Shown here in pieces: positions 1-8,617 of a stretch of DNA of 38,795 nucleotides. The notes under the pieces are model-generated. The model made no database searches and was not told the DNA's origin. It saw only the letters and a program-made list of their open reading frames with translations. Every line of letters begins with the position of its first letter. Position 1 is the first letter of the stretch. The stretch lies in the NCBI GenBank assembly GCA_913061285.1, contig CAJXVR010000027.1, positions 1 through 38,795 on the forward strand, read 5' to 3'. A program made the translations under genes and the position numbers. Origin of the DNA: an uncultured Verrucomicrobiota bacterium. GTDB taxonomy: Bacteria; Verrucomicrobiota; Verrucomicrobiia; Limisphaerales; AAA164-E04.

Positions 1-49
1 ATCTACACTAGATCGCTCGTCGGCAGCGTCAGATGTGTATAAGAGACAG
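1..49 (+). other. Illumina Nextera i5 adapter (artefact)
   Basis: This is not genomic DNA. It consists of the tail of the P5 sequence (1-8), the eight-base i5 index TAGATCGC (9-16), the Read 1 primer part (17-30) and the 19-base Tn5 mosaic end (31-49, ending AAGAGACAG). Genomic sequence begins at about 50. The same adapter lies in reverse complement at the other end of the window, so the apparent terminal inverted repeat is a library artefact. Confidence 0.98.
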
Positions 50-75
50 TTCTAAGGGAGCGCGGCGCCTTTCGT

Positions 76-1392
76 TTAGATCCAGTTCTTAAGATAAATC
101 CACATTCGAACTGTTGCGTACGTCAGACCGATCATGATCGGAATATCGACCATCCGTAGCTTGCTGAATAGTGGTTTCTCTTGAGGGGGATGTTCGGTAA
201 TAATTTCGAGATGGTTTATTGTCACTGGCTCATCTGAGGGAAGATGTTGTCGGTGAAGGGCGGCAATCGCGCCCACTAACATGAAAAAAGTCGCCCGGTA
301 GGCGAAGTCGACCGTCCAGCTGGAAGCCGCATAGGCGATGAGCAGAATGAAAAGGACTCTGCGTATTCGCTCTCGTTCTGGGTCGGTTGATTTGATTCCG
401 TGGAGAGTTCTAAGGCTGACATAAATGAGCCCAACAAAAAAGAAGAGCCCCGGGTAGCTTAGCTCAGCACCGATCTGAACATAGGAACTGTGTGATGGTT
501 TTTGGTATCCATGGGCATTGAAGAACGATGGGGGAAACTCACCGTAACCAAGGAGAACACCATCTTGAAGACACTTTTGGGCATAGTTCCAAGCGTTGAC
601 TCGGCCTTCGATTCCCGCCTCTCGTTCGCCATCGGGACGGCGAAGGTCTTCCATCCTGGGGAGATACATGATCGCGGCAGCGCCTACAGTGAGCATGATG
701 GCTAGAATTCCAAGTTTGGTTAAAAAGTTCTTTCTCAAAGTCAGCATTGAGATCGTCATGACGTAGCCTGAAAGGTAAGTACCCTTCGACTGGGTCAGGT
801 AGATCGTATAGGCAGGGATGATGGCGAGTCCGATTCCTTTGAGTTTCTCGAACGGGTTGCGATTCCACCAGAAGAAGAGATAAATGATTCCCAATAGAGG
901 AATGACACTGTGTCCGAGTGCGTTGGGATTATTAAAAAGCGATGTGTTCAGAACCAGCCTGCCCTGCAGCCTCGCTCCATGGGTTCGGACATAGCTCTCA
1001 GTTGGATCAAATCCGAGTTCACTTGCCCAAGCCAAAAATGCTATCGCATAGATCATTAGCGCCCACCATTTGACGAAGCTCTTGATTCTCTCGTGGTTGT
1101 AGGCGACGAGGACAACTAAGAAGTAGAAAACGAAGAGATGATAGGTCTTTCCGAGAGTCTCAAAGAAGTTTTTTGAAGCGATACAAATCCAAAGCAGGTA
1201 GAGGATCATTAGTCGGTCATGGGGTGTCCGAAAAAATTGCGCAAAGCGCACTCCGTTCTCCCGGAGGAATAGTGATATGACCGCGAAGATGACCGTCAGC
1301 GTGATCGGTCGAAAATATCCAACCCAGTCGATCCATTCGTGGGGACGAATGTAATAGATCGTGAGGAAAGCGATGAGGAAGAAAAAGTCCAT
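76..1392 (-). CDS. O-antigen ligase/polymerase-like membrane protein (Wzy/WaaL type)
   Basis: This 438-residue polytopic inner-membrane protein has about ten hydrophobic segments. It probably joins or polymerises surface polysaccharide on the outer face of the inner membrane. The signs of the O-antigen ligase/polymerase family are a conserved FNNPNALG stretch near residue 152 and a large periplasmic loop at about residues 240-310. That loop carries the family pattern of an Arg and Trp (GRVNAW), a GYGEF-like turn, a His-Ser-Ser-Tyr motif and an E-x-x-Y-P-G end. The gene is complete: the stop is at 76 and the ATG at 1392. The fold does not by itself separate ligase from polymerase, and no glycosyltransferase is visible beside it because the window ends here. 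The family call is firm, the substrate unknown. Confidence 0.8.
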   Translation of the reverse strand: MDFFFLIAFLTIYYIRPHEWIDWVGYFRPITLTVIFAVISLFLRENGVRFAQFFRTPHDRLMILYLLWICIASKNFFETLGKTYHLFVFYFLVVLVAYNHERIKSFVKWWALMIYAIAFLAWASELGFDPTESYVRTHGARLQGRLVLNTSLFNNPNALGHSVIPLLGIIYLFFWWNRNPFEKLKGIGLAIIPAYTIYLTQSKGTYLSGYVMTISMLTLRKNFLTKLGILAIMLTVGAAAIMYLPRMEDLRRPDGEREAGIEGRVNAWNYAQKCLQDGVLLGYGEFPPSFFNAHGYQKPSHSSYVQIGAELSYPGLFFFVGLIYVSLRTLHGIKSTDPERERIRRVLFILLIAYAASSWTVDFAYRATFFMLVGAIAALHRQHLPSDEPVTINHLEIITEHPPQEKPLFSKLRMVDIPIMIGLTYATVRMWIYLKNWI

Positions 1393-1886
1393 TACTTCCG
1401 CTTCTTGCTAAGCTCGATAGATCGGTTTTGACCGTGAAAGGGCATTTTAGCGGGCTCGTTAGGGGCGTTCCAAAATCAGATCAGGCAGCCGGAGCTTGTG
1501 ATGTTCGCTCGGTGGTGATGAATGTTCCTGTGTCTTTTTGTAAGGATGTGAGATCGCGGGGGACCATCGGTTGCGGTGGAAATGGGCAATAGCGGGTGTT
1601 TGACCTGGCTGAGTTGTCGGTCTTGCTCTTTGAACTCATTGCTTGCGACGCAGTTGGGGGGGGGCATGCTGCGAAGGTTGCGATTAATTCCATGCCCATA
1701 TTGTCGGGAATATGTTCGAATTGAGCGAGGCCAAATTCGAAAGAGTAGGGCATCTGTTGCGTCTGTTGAGTTCTTGGTATGTTTGAAGTCAGGAATCGAA
1801 GATCTGAATTTGGCCTGCTGGATTTCCTTGCGATTTCGCGTCTCAATAGTGTCCGTATCTTGGTTTCTTGAGAATTCTGGGGCCTA
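1393..1886. other. 494-bp gene-poor stretch with a 9-base G/C homopolymer
   Basis: No convincing gene is present. On the minus strand an open frame (about 1481-1753 from an internal ATG, opening MPYSFEFGLAQFEHIPDN) looks protein-like at first. It then runs into nine consecutive C (G at 1656-1664 on the plus strand) and turns low-complexity and Pro/Ser/Thr-rich. A neighbouring frame after the run (stop at 1476) looks more protein-like (NEFKEQDRQLSQVKHPL). This could be a decayed gene, a homopolymer length error, or chance. No terminator hairpin was seen after the CotH gene. Confidence 0.4.
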
Positions 1887-4800
1887 CTACGGGCGTGGCG
1901 TGAGTCTGAAAAAACGAGCCGGCCCGGTCGGGGTGAAATTGAGCGGGCTTTCTTGTTCGTCGGGGAAGGCGAACCACGGCCCTGTTGGGTCGCTGGCTTG
2001 TTGGAGTTGGATGTCGAGCCGCTGGCTGGGCCACTCGAGTGAAATTCCTTGTGTGGATCGGCTTAGGCTGAGTTCCGGGACACTCAGGCGTGGTTCAATG
2101 AAATTGTTGAGATAGTTGTGTCGCCGGGTGATGTGGCTTATGAGCGAATTTACTGACCCTTGGCTGAGTCCTCGAATGGCTGCGCTCTCCTCAATCACGG
2201 GCGCTAGGGCATCCGGGGCATGCACTGAATTGTTCAATCGGTGAAACATCTCGAGAAATTCCGCTTCATAGGCGATGAAAAAGGAGTCCTTGATTCGATT
2301 CCACCATCCACTTCGATTGCCGACGTTGCCATGTCGACTTTCTTGAACGCCTCGAAACGGGTTGGCATTCGTCTCTCCGAAGGCCCCACCGAGCGTGTTG
2401 TCCATATCCCAGGGAAACATGCACCACTTTCCGTCATCGGCTTTCTTGTAGAGATAATGGTTTTGAAACATATCGTCGAAGGTGCCGACATAGTTGATTG
2501 TGCAGATGTAGCGAAGGGTTCGATCGACATCAAAGTGTTCAGATAGCCATGTTCGAAGCGCGCGAGGGCCCTGAGCTCGGGCCTGATGCAGCCCTTCGAT
2601 CATGGCTTCTGGTGCGTCTTCAATTCCATCGAACGGATTGTTCTTCCATCCCAAGGTTTTTCGATTGTAGGTATGTTCATAGCGTTCTTGTTCACTTGAG
2701 CCATTCCTAGATCCGCGTATGAGCCGGGCGTCGCCCCAGCTCCAGGGACCTTCATCCCCGGTGTATCCCTGGGACTTGAAGAGATCCCCTACCTCACCAA
2801 ACCATCGGGCCACTAGATCTCTTCCGGGGCGTTCGATTTGGAAGGCATCGTTGTTGTATTCGCAGCCGTTGATTCGCAAGTTTGCCCAACTCGTTCGTGG
2901 GGCAGGGACGCCCGCGAGTTCAAACATTTTGAAGGAGATGTGTTGGGGCCATCCCGATTGCTTCTGGAGGAGGATGACGTCCATTCCATTGTGGTTGCGG
3001 TGGGAGGGGAATTCGATGCGCCAACTACGAACTTGTGCCGAACCGTCTTGATGAGATTCGCAATCGAAGTTGATGGTGCTTCCGTTCCTTCTGTTCCACC
3101 GACTTCCTTGGTGACGGACGGAAACATCATGGACAATGCCATCGGCGACGAAAACGGCAGGAACCTCATCGTTCCAGCGTGGGTTCGCTCGGTTTTGGGA
3201 AACTCGCCCTGCTTGTGTCGCGTTGTGAAGGGCTCTCCAATTGCGAGATGAAATGAACAGATGATAGTTGTTAGGGAGATTTGAATCCGTTTGTGGATCT
3301 ACAAAAAATGCGTGAGAATCAAAGGCATCTTGAGTGGGGCTGGGGGAGCGCTTGCTTGCTCCTTTGACGGTGAAATGAATTTGATATCGGACGATCGAAT
3401 TGACGGGGAGCGCAGGAAGCGTCGCGCTCCAGAATTGGTCGTTGACCATGCGGTCTCCATTGACTCCCTCGTCGTTCAGTTCAGTTCGAGTCGTCGGTTC
3501 GTTGTCTAACTCAGGATCATCGATCCAATATTCGATCCAAGCGTCTTGGGGAGGCATTCCAGTAAACTCCACGAGGATGATCGGCCTTTCTTGACTGGTG
3601 ACGATTCGAGGGGACGTTTCAGTGCTTAGCACACCCGTAGGAGAGGGGCAGTCTGTGTTCGTGAGTTCCGCGATTCCTGGGGTGATCTGTGTATGGGCCA
3701 ACCAGTTGTTAGGGGCATTGCCTGTTTCGGTCAGGCAGAGGCGCTTAAGGGAAGTATCCTGACCGGCGTTGCCTCCATCGGCGATTGATGCCCAGGGAAA
3801 ATCATCGTTGTATTGGATGCGGTCGGCGAGTCGACCATTCTGCTGAATCAGGAGAATCTCACCGCCACCATTTGGAAGGTCACCGAGGTACGGGCCAAAC
3901 ACACTTGCCGAATCAAGACTGTGGGCCGCGACCAATGAGATAGGGTCCCAGGCAAGGAGTAAGGCTTGCTCGGCTTGGATTGTTGTTTCCTCCGGGAAGA
4001 CGAAGAAGATTTCTCCGGCAATGACCCATCCATCAAGGGAGACGGGGCTTGAGCTCGCGTTGACGATTTCGATGAACTCAGTGGCGCGGTCATCGCTTGT
4101 TCTCGTGGCTGGATGATAGAGGATTTCTGAGAAACGAATACTAGATTCGCTGGGGGCATCACATGATTCGATATTGTTTTGGCTCCCCGGCGAGGGACGA
4201 TTTAAGGGAGAGGCTGTCCAATCGTCGGCTTGGCTCGAGGCTCGGTTGAAACAGGCGCGTTCGAGTGAGGCTCCAAGTCCGTCGGGAGTGATGGGCCAGG
4301 GGAATTTGTCATCGTAGCGGACGGTATCCATGACGATGTCGAAGGCATTTAGAAGGCTAATTCGTTCGCCTCGGTTACTGAGGGATCCTGCGTATTCGCC
4401 GATGATGGATGCGGGTTCGAGCCCATAGGCGATCTCGAGAGCTCGTCGGTCGTCAGCGATTACTAAAAAGGTGTCGGGTTGAATGACGGTTTCATTCGGG
4501 AAGACGAATTGAACGCCATTGAGTTCCCATTCCGATAAATCCAAGGGTTCGCTACCGATGTTTTTGATCTCAATGTACTCGGCCCGTTCAGACACGGGGT
4601 CGTGGTACATGAGTTCAGTAATGACGACGGATGGTGTGCTGGGCTGTTGATTGAAGTCGCCGGGGCTTGGGATTTCACTTAGTACCCAGGTATCGCTACC
4701 GTCGGGGTATCTGCCGATGCTCGTGTCCAGAGGCTGAGGGCCGAAGGCATAGGCGGCGATAACGGCACTAAGATCTTCCTTGCTAAGGAAAAGCTGGTCT

Positions 4801-6194
4801 CCGAGTGAGCTGATGGCAAATCCGGTGAGATCTGCGGAAAGCGGTAATGAGAAGACGCTTAGCGGATCGATTATCGTACCGCTAGGGATTCGATAGGTGT
4901 CGAGAGTTTCGCTTTTATCGGAAAGCCATAAGCCGCCCAGGTCGATGGATGAGTCGGTTGGATTGAAGAACTCGACGAAATCAGGGGCGGCAGAATGATT
5001 GGTTTGAATCTCATTGATTTGCAATCTCTGTGTGAGTTCATCGGTGCTTGGCTTTGGCCTGAGTGTGAGGTCGAGCTCTGGAGCTAGAACGAAATCCGAG
5101 GAGTTGTTGATTCCGATATTGTGACCTTGAATTGCAAGGATATTGGCTCCAATTGAGAGGAGGTTTTTGTGGGGCGTCAGATCGATGATTTCTGGTGGAT
5201 AGTCGTTGCCGGCATTGGAATTCTGATTGAAGGCTGGAGGGGTGCCATTGACTCCGTTAGCTGCAACCCGTGTTCCGTTGAGGTAGATAACATAGCTATC
5301 GTCGTAGTGCATGGTTAAAGAGAGGGTTTCTAGTTGGGAAAGGTCCTCGTTTGCCAGTTCAAAGGGAATGCGAACATAGAGGGAAAGATAGTTGCCTCGC
5401 ATATCTGAAAGGCGTGTGCTGACTGGGACGAGCTCTGATGCGGCACTGCTGTATCCAAAGCCGCTCGGACCTCGCAGCCAATCGCTGTTGGTTTCAAAAT
5501 TGAGTTGCGTCCAGGCGATTGTTCCCGCTGATGGTTCTTTGATTCCTTTAAAGTACCTGCCAATGGTTCCTTTTTTGATCAGAGTTCGCCGGAGGCTTTC
5601 ATTGGAGTCTCCGGTGAATTCTGGCCCTCCTGGGGAGCCCCCTCGATTTCGGCTGGCGTTCCAATCCCTCGCTGAGTTTGGGTTTCCCGAGGGGGAGTCA
5701 AAGATGAGTGAATGTCCCGTGCCATCGGCAGCGGCAGGCCAATCACCTGTAGTCCCATAGGTGACGCTAGCGATAATTTGATCCGCTGGACCTACGAGCC
5801 GGATGGTTTCTCCTGAATTGCTAAGCATTCCAGTATAACCGCCAAAGAGTCGCTCGCTAGGAACGGTTGATACGTGGGCGCTGACTGTCTTTGCCACGAC
5901 AAGATAGCTGTGGGGTTGGACGAGAGTGCCTTCGGGGAAGGCAAATGTGATGCCTCGATCGAAGTGATGCCCAGAGAGGTTGACGGTATCGGGACCAGTG
6001 TTGTAGAGCTCTAAATACTCTCCTGAATCGGAAACATCTGTCTCTGTCACAGGCGTGGGGTGATACATGATTTCCGAAACGACGATCTCTGCCCGAGTTG
6101 CTAGCGTCACCAGACTGAGGAGTATGCCAACGAGTCCTAGTCCGTTTTTGAGTGGGTTTATCTGCCTTAAGATGTCGTCTGGATGGCTTCGCAT
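1887..6194 (-). CDS. secreted multi-lamin-tail-domain protein with C-terminal CotH kinase-like domain
   Basis: A very large exported protein, 1435 residues from the favoured ATG at 6194. The frame extends to an ATG at 6254, but the later start puts a conventional signal peptide (hydrophobic GLGLVGILLSLVTLA) nearer the N-terminus. Order in long-form numbering: lamin-tail domain at about 58-200 (EIMYHP...GEYLELYN), a jelly-roll domain at about 225-400 (YDDSYVIYLNG), then three more lamin-tail domains at about 410-530, 545-690 and 705-860. A CotH-type domain follows at about 960-1350, ending in the PWDMD motif near 1281. CotH proteins are atypical kinases: Bacillus CotH phosphorylates spore-coat protein, while the role of exported verrucomicrobial forms is unknown. 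The upstream EamA gene stops at 6268, so the two may be co-transcribed. The call on domains is firm. Substrate and catalytic competence are not established. Confidence 0.85.
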   Translation of the reverse strand: MRSHPDDILRQINPLKNGLGLVGILLSLVTLATRAEIVVSEIMYHPTPVTETDVSDSGEYLELYNTGPDTVNLSGHHFDRGITFAFPEGTLVQPHSYLVVAKTVSAHVSTVPSERLFGGYTGMLSNSGETIRLVGPADQIIASVTYGTTGDWPAAADGTGHSLIFDSPSGNPNSARDWNASRNRGGSPGGPEFTGDSNESLRRTLIKKGTIGRYFKGIKEPSAGTIAWTQLNFETNSDWLRGPSGFGYSSAASELVPVSTRLSDMRGNYLSLYVRIPFELANEDLSQLETLSLTMHYDDSYVIYLNGTRVAANGVNGTPPAFNQNSNAGNDYPPEIIDLTPHKNLLSIGANILAIQGHNIGINNSSDFVLAPELDLTLRPKPSTDELTQRLQINEIQTNHSAAPDFVEFFNPTDSSIDLGGLWLSDKSETLDTYRIPSGTIIDPLSVFSLPLSADLTGFAISSLGDQLFLSKEDLSAVIAAYAFGPQPLDTSIGRYPDGSDTWVLSEIPSPGDFNQQPSTPSVVITELMYHDPVSERAEYIEIKNIGSEPLDLSEWELNGVQFVFPNETVIQPDTFLVIADDRRALEIAYGLEPASIIGEYAGSLSNRGERISLLNAFDIVMDTVRYDDKFPWPITPDGLGASLERACFNRASSQADDWTASPLNRPSPGSQNNIESCDAPSESSIRFSEILYHPATRTSDDRATEFIEIVNASSSPVSLDGWVIAGEIFFVFPEETTIQAEQALLLAWDPISLVAAHSLDSASVFGPYLGDLPNGGGEILLIQQNGRLADRIQYNDDFPWASIADGGNAGQDTSLKRLCLTETGNAPNNWLAHTQITPGIAELTNTDCPSPTGVLSTETSPRIVTSQERPIILVEFTGMPPQDAWIEYWIDDPELDNEPTTRTELNDEGVNGDRMVNDQFWSATLPALPVNSIVRYQIHFTVKGASKRSPSPTQDAFDSHAFFVDPQTDSNLPNNYHLFISSRNWRALHNATQAGRVSQNRANPRWNDEVPAVFVADGIVHDVSVRHQGSRWNRRNGSTINFDCESHQDGSAQVRSWRIEFPSHRNHNGMDVILLQKQSGWPQHISFKMFELAGVPAPRTSWANLRINGCEYNNDAFQIERPGRDLVARWFGEVGDLFKSQGYTGDEGPWSWGDARLIRGSRNGSSEQERYEHTYNRKTLGWKNNPFDGIEDAPEAMIEGLHQARAQGPRALRTWLSEHFDVDRTLRYICTINYVGTFDDMFQNHYLYKKADDGKWCMFPWDMDNTLGGAFGETNANPFRGVQESRHGNVGNRSGWWNRIKDSFFIAYEAEFLEMFHRLNNSVHAPDALAPVIEESAAIRGLSQGSVNSLISHITRRHNYLNNFIEPRLSVPELSLSRSTQGISLEWPSQRLDIQLQQASDPTGPWFAFPDEQESPLNFTPTGPARFFRLTPRP

Positions 6195-6267
6195 AGGTCC
6201 TGTTGTTTTGCCAAATGTGTTTGGGATCGTAGGGGAGAGAATAGCAGGACACATTCCACATTGGCAG

Positions 6268-7161
6268 CTATTCCTTGCTTTCCCAGAGAGCGAGTGCGAC
6301 CGCGGTCATCATGATCGTTGCCCCAATAAGGCGAGTGTAGAACGTTCTGCGATCCTGATGTTTTTCGGTGGAGCGGAATCGATGTCCAATCCAGCCAACG
6401 AGAAGCACGGACCAGAGTCCGCGGGAACTGTAGACGACATTCACCCCTGTAGCGTTGTCAAAGCTCACTACAGAAATTGCGACAAGAATCGCTTGAAGTG
6501 CGATAACCAAGGCTCCCACCAGGAGGGCTCTCATGCCGAGTCGATCGGCGTTCTTCAGTGGGTGTTCTGCGGCCCTGAGGAATAGGCTTGATAGCGCTGC
6601 GATGACGAGGAACGTTGCTCCCATGAAGCCTTTGGGACCGTAGCTTGGTGCCCATGCTTGGATAGAAGCATCGCAGACGCCAAAACAAGCCGTGCTCACG
6701 ATTGTTAGTAGGATTGGAATGGAGATTCCTTTGCTGCGGGTTTGATCGCTTCGTCCAAGGATATAGATCCCTAGGGCTGCGAGTATCGTCGCGGTCCACA
6801 TTCCAGGATTAATCGATTTTCCGAAAAAGACGGATGCTCCGATGGCAACAAAGACTGCTTTCATGCCCATAGCTGGCACAACGATGGACATGTCTCCTCT
6901 TCGGATCGCGGCGAAGGTCAGCCAATTACCAAGGAAGAAGAGGATTGCGCAGAGGGTGGGTTGATAGAGTAGCGCCTTTGGAAGGGGGGTAGACTCCAGG
7001 AAAAGCAAGGGAACGAAAACCAAGGCCATGATCCAGCTCGTGACAACGAAGGTATGAATGACGCTTATGCCATGTTCGAAGGCTTCTTTAAAAAAGAGAC
7101 TTCCATAAGAGTACATCAGGGCCGCAACCACTGGCAGGACCATATAAAGGGGGATTGACAT
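6268..7161 (-). CDS. EamA/DMT-family permease
   Basis: A 297-residue inner-membrane protein of about ten helices built as two repeats of five, the layout of the drug/metabolite transporter superfamily (EamA domains at about 8-138 and 150-290). Family-like features are the small-residue-rich end of the first repeat (IGASVFFGKSINPGMW, then ALGIYILGR) and the matching region of the second (GVNVVYSSRGLWSVLLVGWIGHRF). Such proteins move small metabolites across the inner membrane, and the substrate cannot be read from sequence. The ATG is at 7161. The gene ends 13 bp before the longest possible start of the downstream CotH gene, and the upstream permease gene lies about 90 bp away on the same strand. 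Confidence 0.85.
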   Translation of the reverse strand: MSIPLYMVLPVVAALMYSYGSLFFKEAFEHGISVIHTFVVTSWIMALVFVPLLFLESTPLPKALLYQPTLCAILFFLGNWLTFAAIRRGDMSIVVPAMGMKAVFVAIGASVFFGKSINPGMWTATILAALGIYILGRSDQTRSKGISIPILLTIVSTACFGVCDASIQAWAPSYGPKGFMGATFLVIAALSSLFLRAAEHPLKNADRLGMRALLVGALVIALQAILVAISVVSFDNATGVNVVYSSRGLWSVLLVGWIGHRFRSTEKHQDRRTFYTRLIGATIMMTAVALALWESKE

Positions 7162-7251
7162 CGGGAATTGTACGGCCGCTTGCAGTCGTCGCCGCGATGA
7201 CGCGACGTGAGGATTCGCTTGCAGGGCCTGATCGCTAGGGGCAAAGGCTGG

Positions 7252-8526
7252 CTAGTCTTCGGGCGGCGGAGAGGGTTGTGGGGGATGAATGAAATCAGTG
7301 GGCCACGCCTTGATAACGGCGTTCACGAGGGTGGCCAAAGGAATGGCGAAGAAAACCCCCCAGAATCCCCAGAGACCTCCGAAAATGAGAATCGAAACAA
7401 TGACAGCAACGGGATGGAGGCTAGTGACTTCAGATAGAAGAATCGGGGCCAATACGTTGCCGTCTAAGATCTGAATGATTGTGTAAGCTAGGAGAACCCA
7501 GAAGAGCATCGGGTCCCATCCAAATTGATAAAAAGCCACCAAGGTAATGGGGATGTACATGATCGCAGCGCCAAGATAAGGAACCATGACCGACAGGCCG
7601 ACAAAGAGGGATAGGATCAATGCCGAGTTGAGGCCAAACAGATTGAACGTGATGTGTGTCACGGACCATACCAGAATAATCTCCCAGAATTTCCCTCGAA
7701 TATAATTACTCGTTTGGATGTTCACGTCGTGCCAAATCTGCGTGGCGAGGGAACGATCGTGGGGCAGAAATTGGATCAACCAGGCGATGATCCGCTCTTT
7801 ATCCTTGAGGAGGAAGAATACGAGAACGGGCACCAAGACGAGATAGACGATCCAGACAACGAGGTTCTTGAACGAATTGATCGAAGTCGTGACCACCGTT
7901 TTTCCCAAGTTCGTGATTTCATCTTCAAGTGTCTTTGTCAGGCGCTGGACCTCGAGGAACTCACTGCTAGGTTCCGCAGGGCGAGGCGAATTTTTTGCGA
8001 CATTGGATGTCGCCTCTGGCGGAACCGGTATGGGGTTGTCGGTATTGGACTGGGTGGTCTCGTTCGTTGCCGTCGCTACGATATTGGTTGAGCCGTCGGG
8101 GTTCCCCTCATCATTGGTTTTTTGAGCAAAGAGGTCGGGGAAATTTGTCTTTCTGAATTCTTGATAGCGGATTTCAGCCGCTTCTATTCCGGTCGTTGCG
8201 GCCCTCACGATCTTGGGGACATCTCGAAGAACGAAGCTCTGGAGCTGATTGACTACCGAGGGAACCAGTCCAAATGAAAGGAGAATGATTCCAACCAGAA
8301 ATCCGATAAAAACAATGATGACAGCAAGGAGTCGAGGGATGTTTTTTCGTTGGAATCGCAGCACGATGCCATCGAGAAGGTAGGCAATGACGACGGCGGC
8401 GAAGAAGGGCGCGAGCATATCCCCAAAGAAAAAGATCACAATGATGCCCGTAAGCAAGAGGACACCGAGCAATGCTACTTGGGGATTAGCGAGTTGGCGG
8501 CCTAACCATCGTTTTATTGCGTCCAT
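7252..8526 (-). CDS. AI-2E family transporter (PerM/YdiK-like)
   Basis: A 424-residue inner-membrane protein of the AI-2E transporter family (the former DUF20 group). An N-terminal helix pair is followed by a soluble section, and the C-terminal half carries the family's signature region: PYLGAAIMYIPI, then QILDGNVLAPILLSE, then HPVAVIVSILIFGGLWGFWG before the last helix. The ATG at 8526 is preferred to an in-frame start 39 bp upstream because it gives the usual short N-terminus (MDAIKRWLGRQ). An unusual hydrophilic insertion of about 80 residues rich in Asn, Thr and Pro (about 125-205) sits between early membrane segments and is absent from the shortest members. Members have been linked to quorum-signal export, sodium/proton antiport or none of these, so the transported species is open. 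Confidence 0.85.
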   Translation of the reverse strand: MDAIKRWLGRQLANPQVALLGVLLLTGIIVIFFFGDMLAPFFAAVVIAYLLDGIVLRFQRKNIPRLLAVIIVFIGFLVGIILLSFGLVPSVVNQLQSFVLRDVPKIVRAATTGIEAAEIRYQEFRKTNFPDLFAQKTNDEGNPDGSTNIVATATNETTQSNTDNPIPVPPEATSNVAKNSPRPAEPSSEFLEVQRLTKTLEDEITNLGKTVVTTSINSFKNLVVWIVYLVLVPVLVFFLLKDKERIIAWLIQFLPHDRSLATQIWHDVNIQTSNYIRGKFWEIILVWSVTHITFNLFGLNSALILSLFVGLSVMVPYLGAAIMYIPITLVAFYQFGWDPMLFWVLLAYTIIQILDGNVLAPILLSEVTSLHPVAVIVSILIFGGLWGFWGVFFAIPLATLVNAVIKAWPTDFIHPPQPSPPPED

Positions 8527-8617
8527 TCTTATACCACAGGTAGCGTTGATTGCATTCAACCGCAATCGAAACTGACCGGAATATTCTTACTCATCTTCCA
8601 AGAATCGGTCGAGTCGA

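Noticed and set aside
1576-2115. Plus-strand 179-codon open frame
   Set aside because: It runs antisense through the end of the CotH gene and the gene-poor spacer, with Ser/Arg/Trp-rich shadow composition and no family motif.
6067-6585. Plus-strand 172-codon open frame
   Set aside because: It is antisense to the EamA and CotH gene ends, with no ribosome site and shadow composition (His/Cys/Arg-rich).
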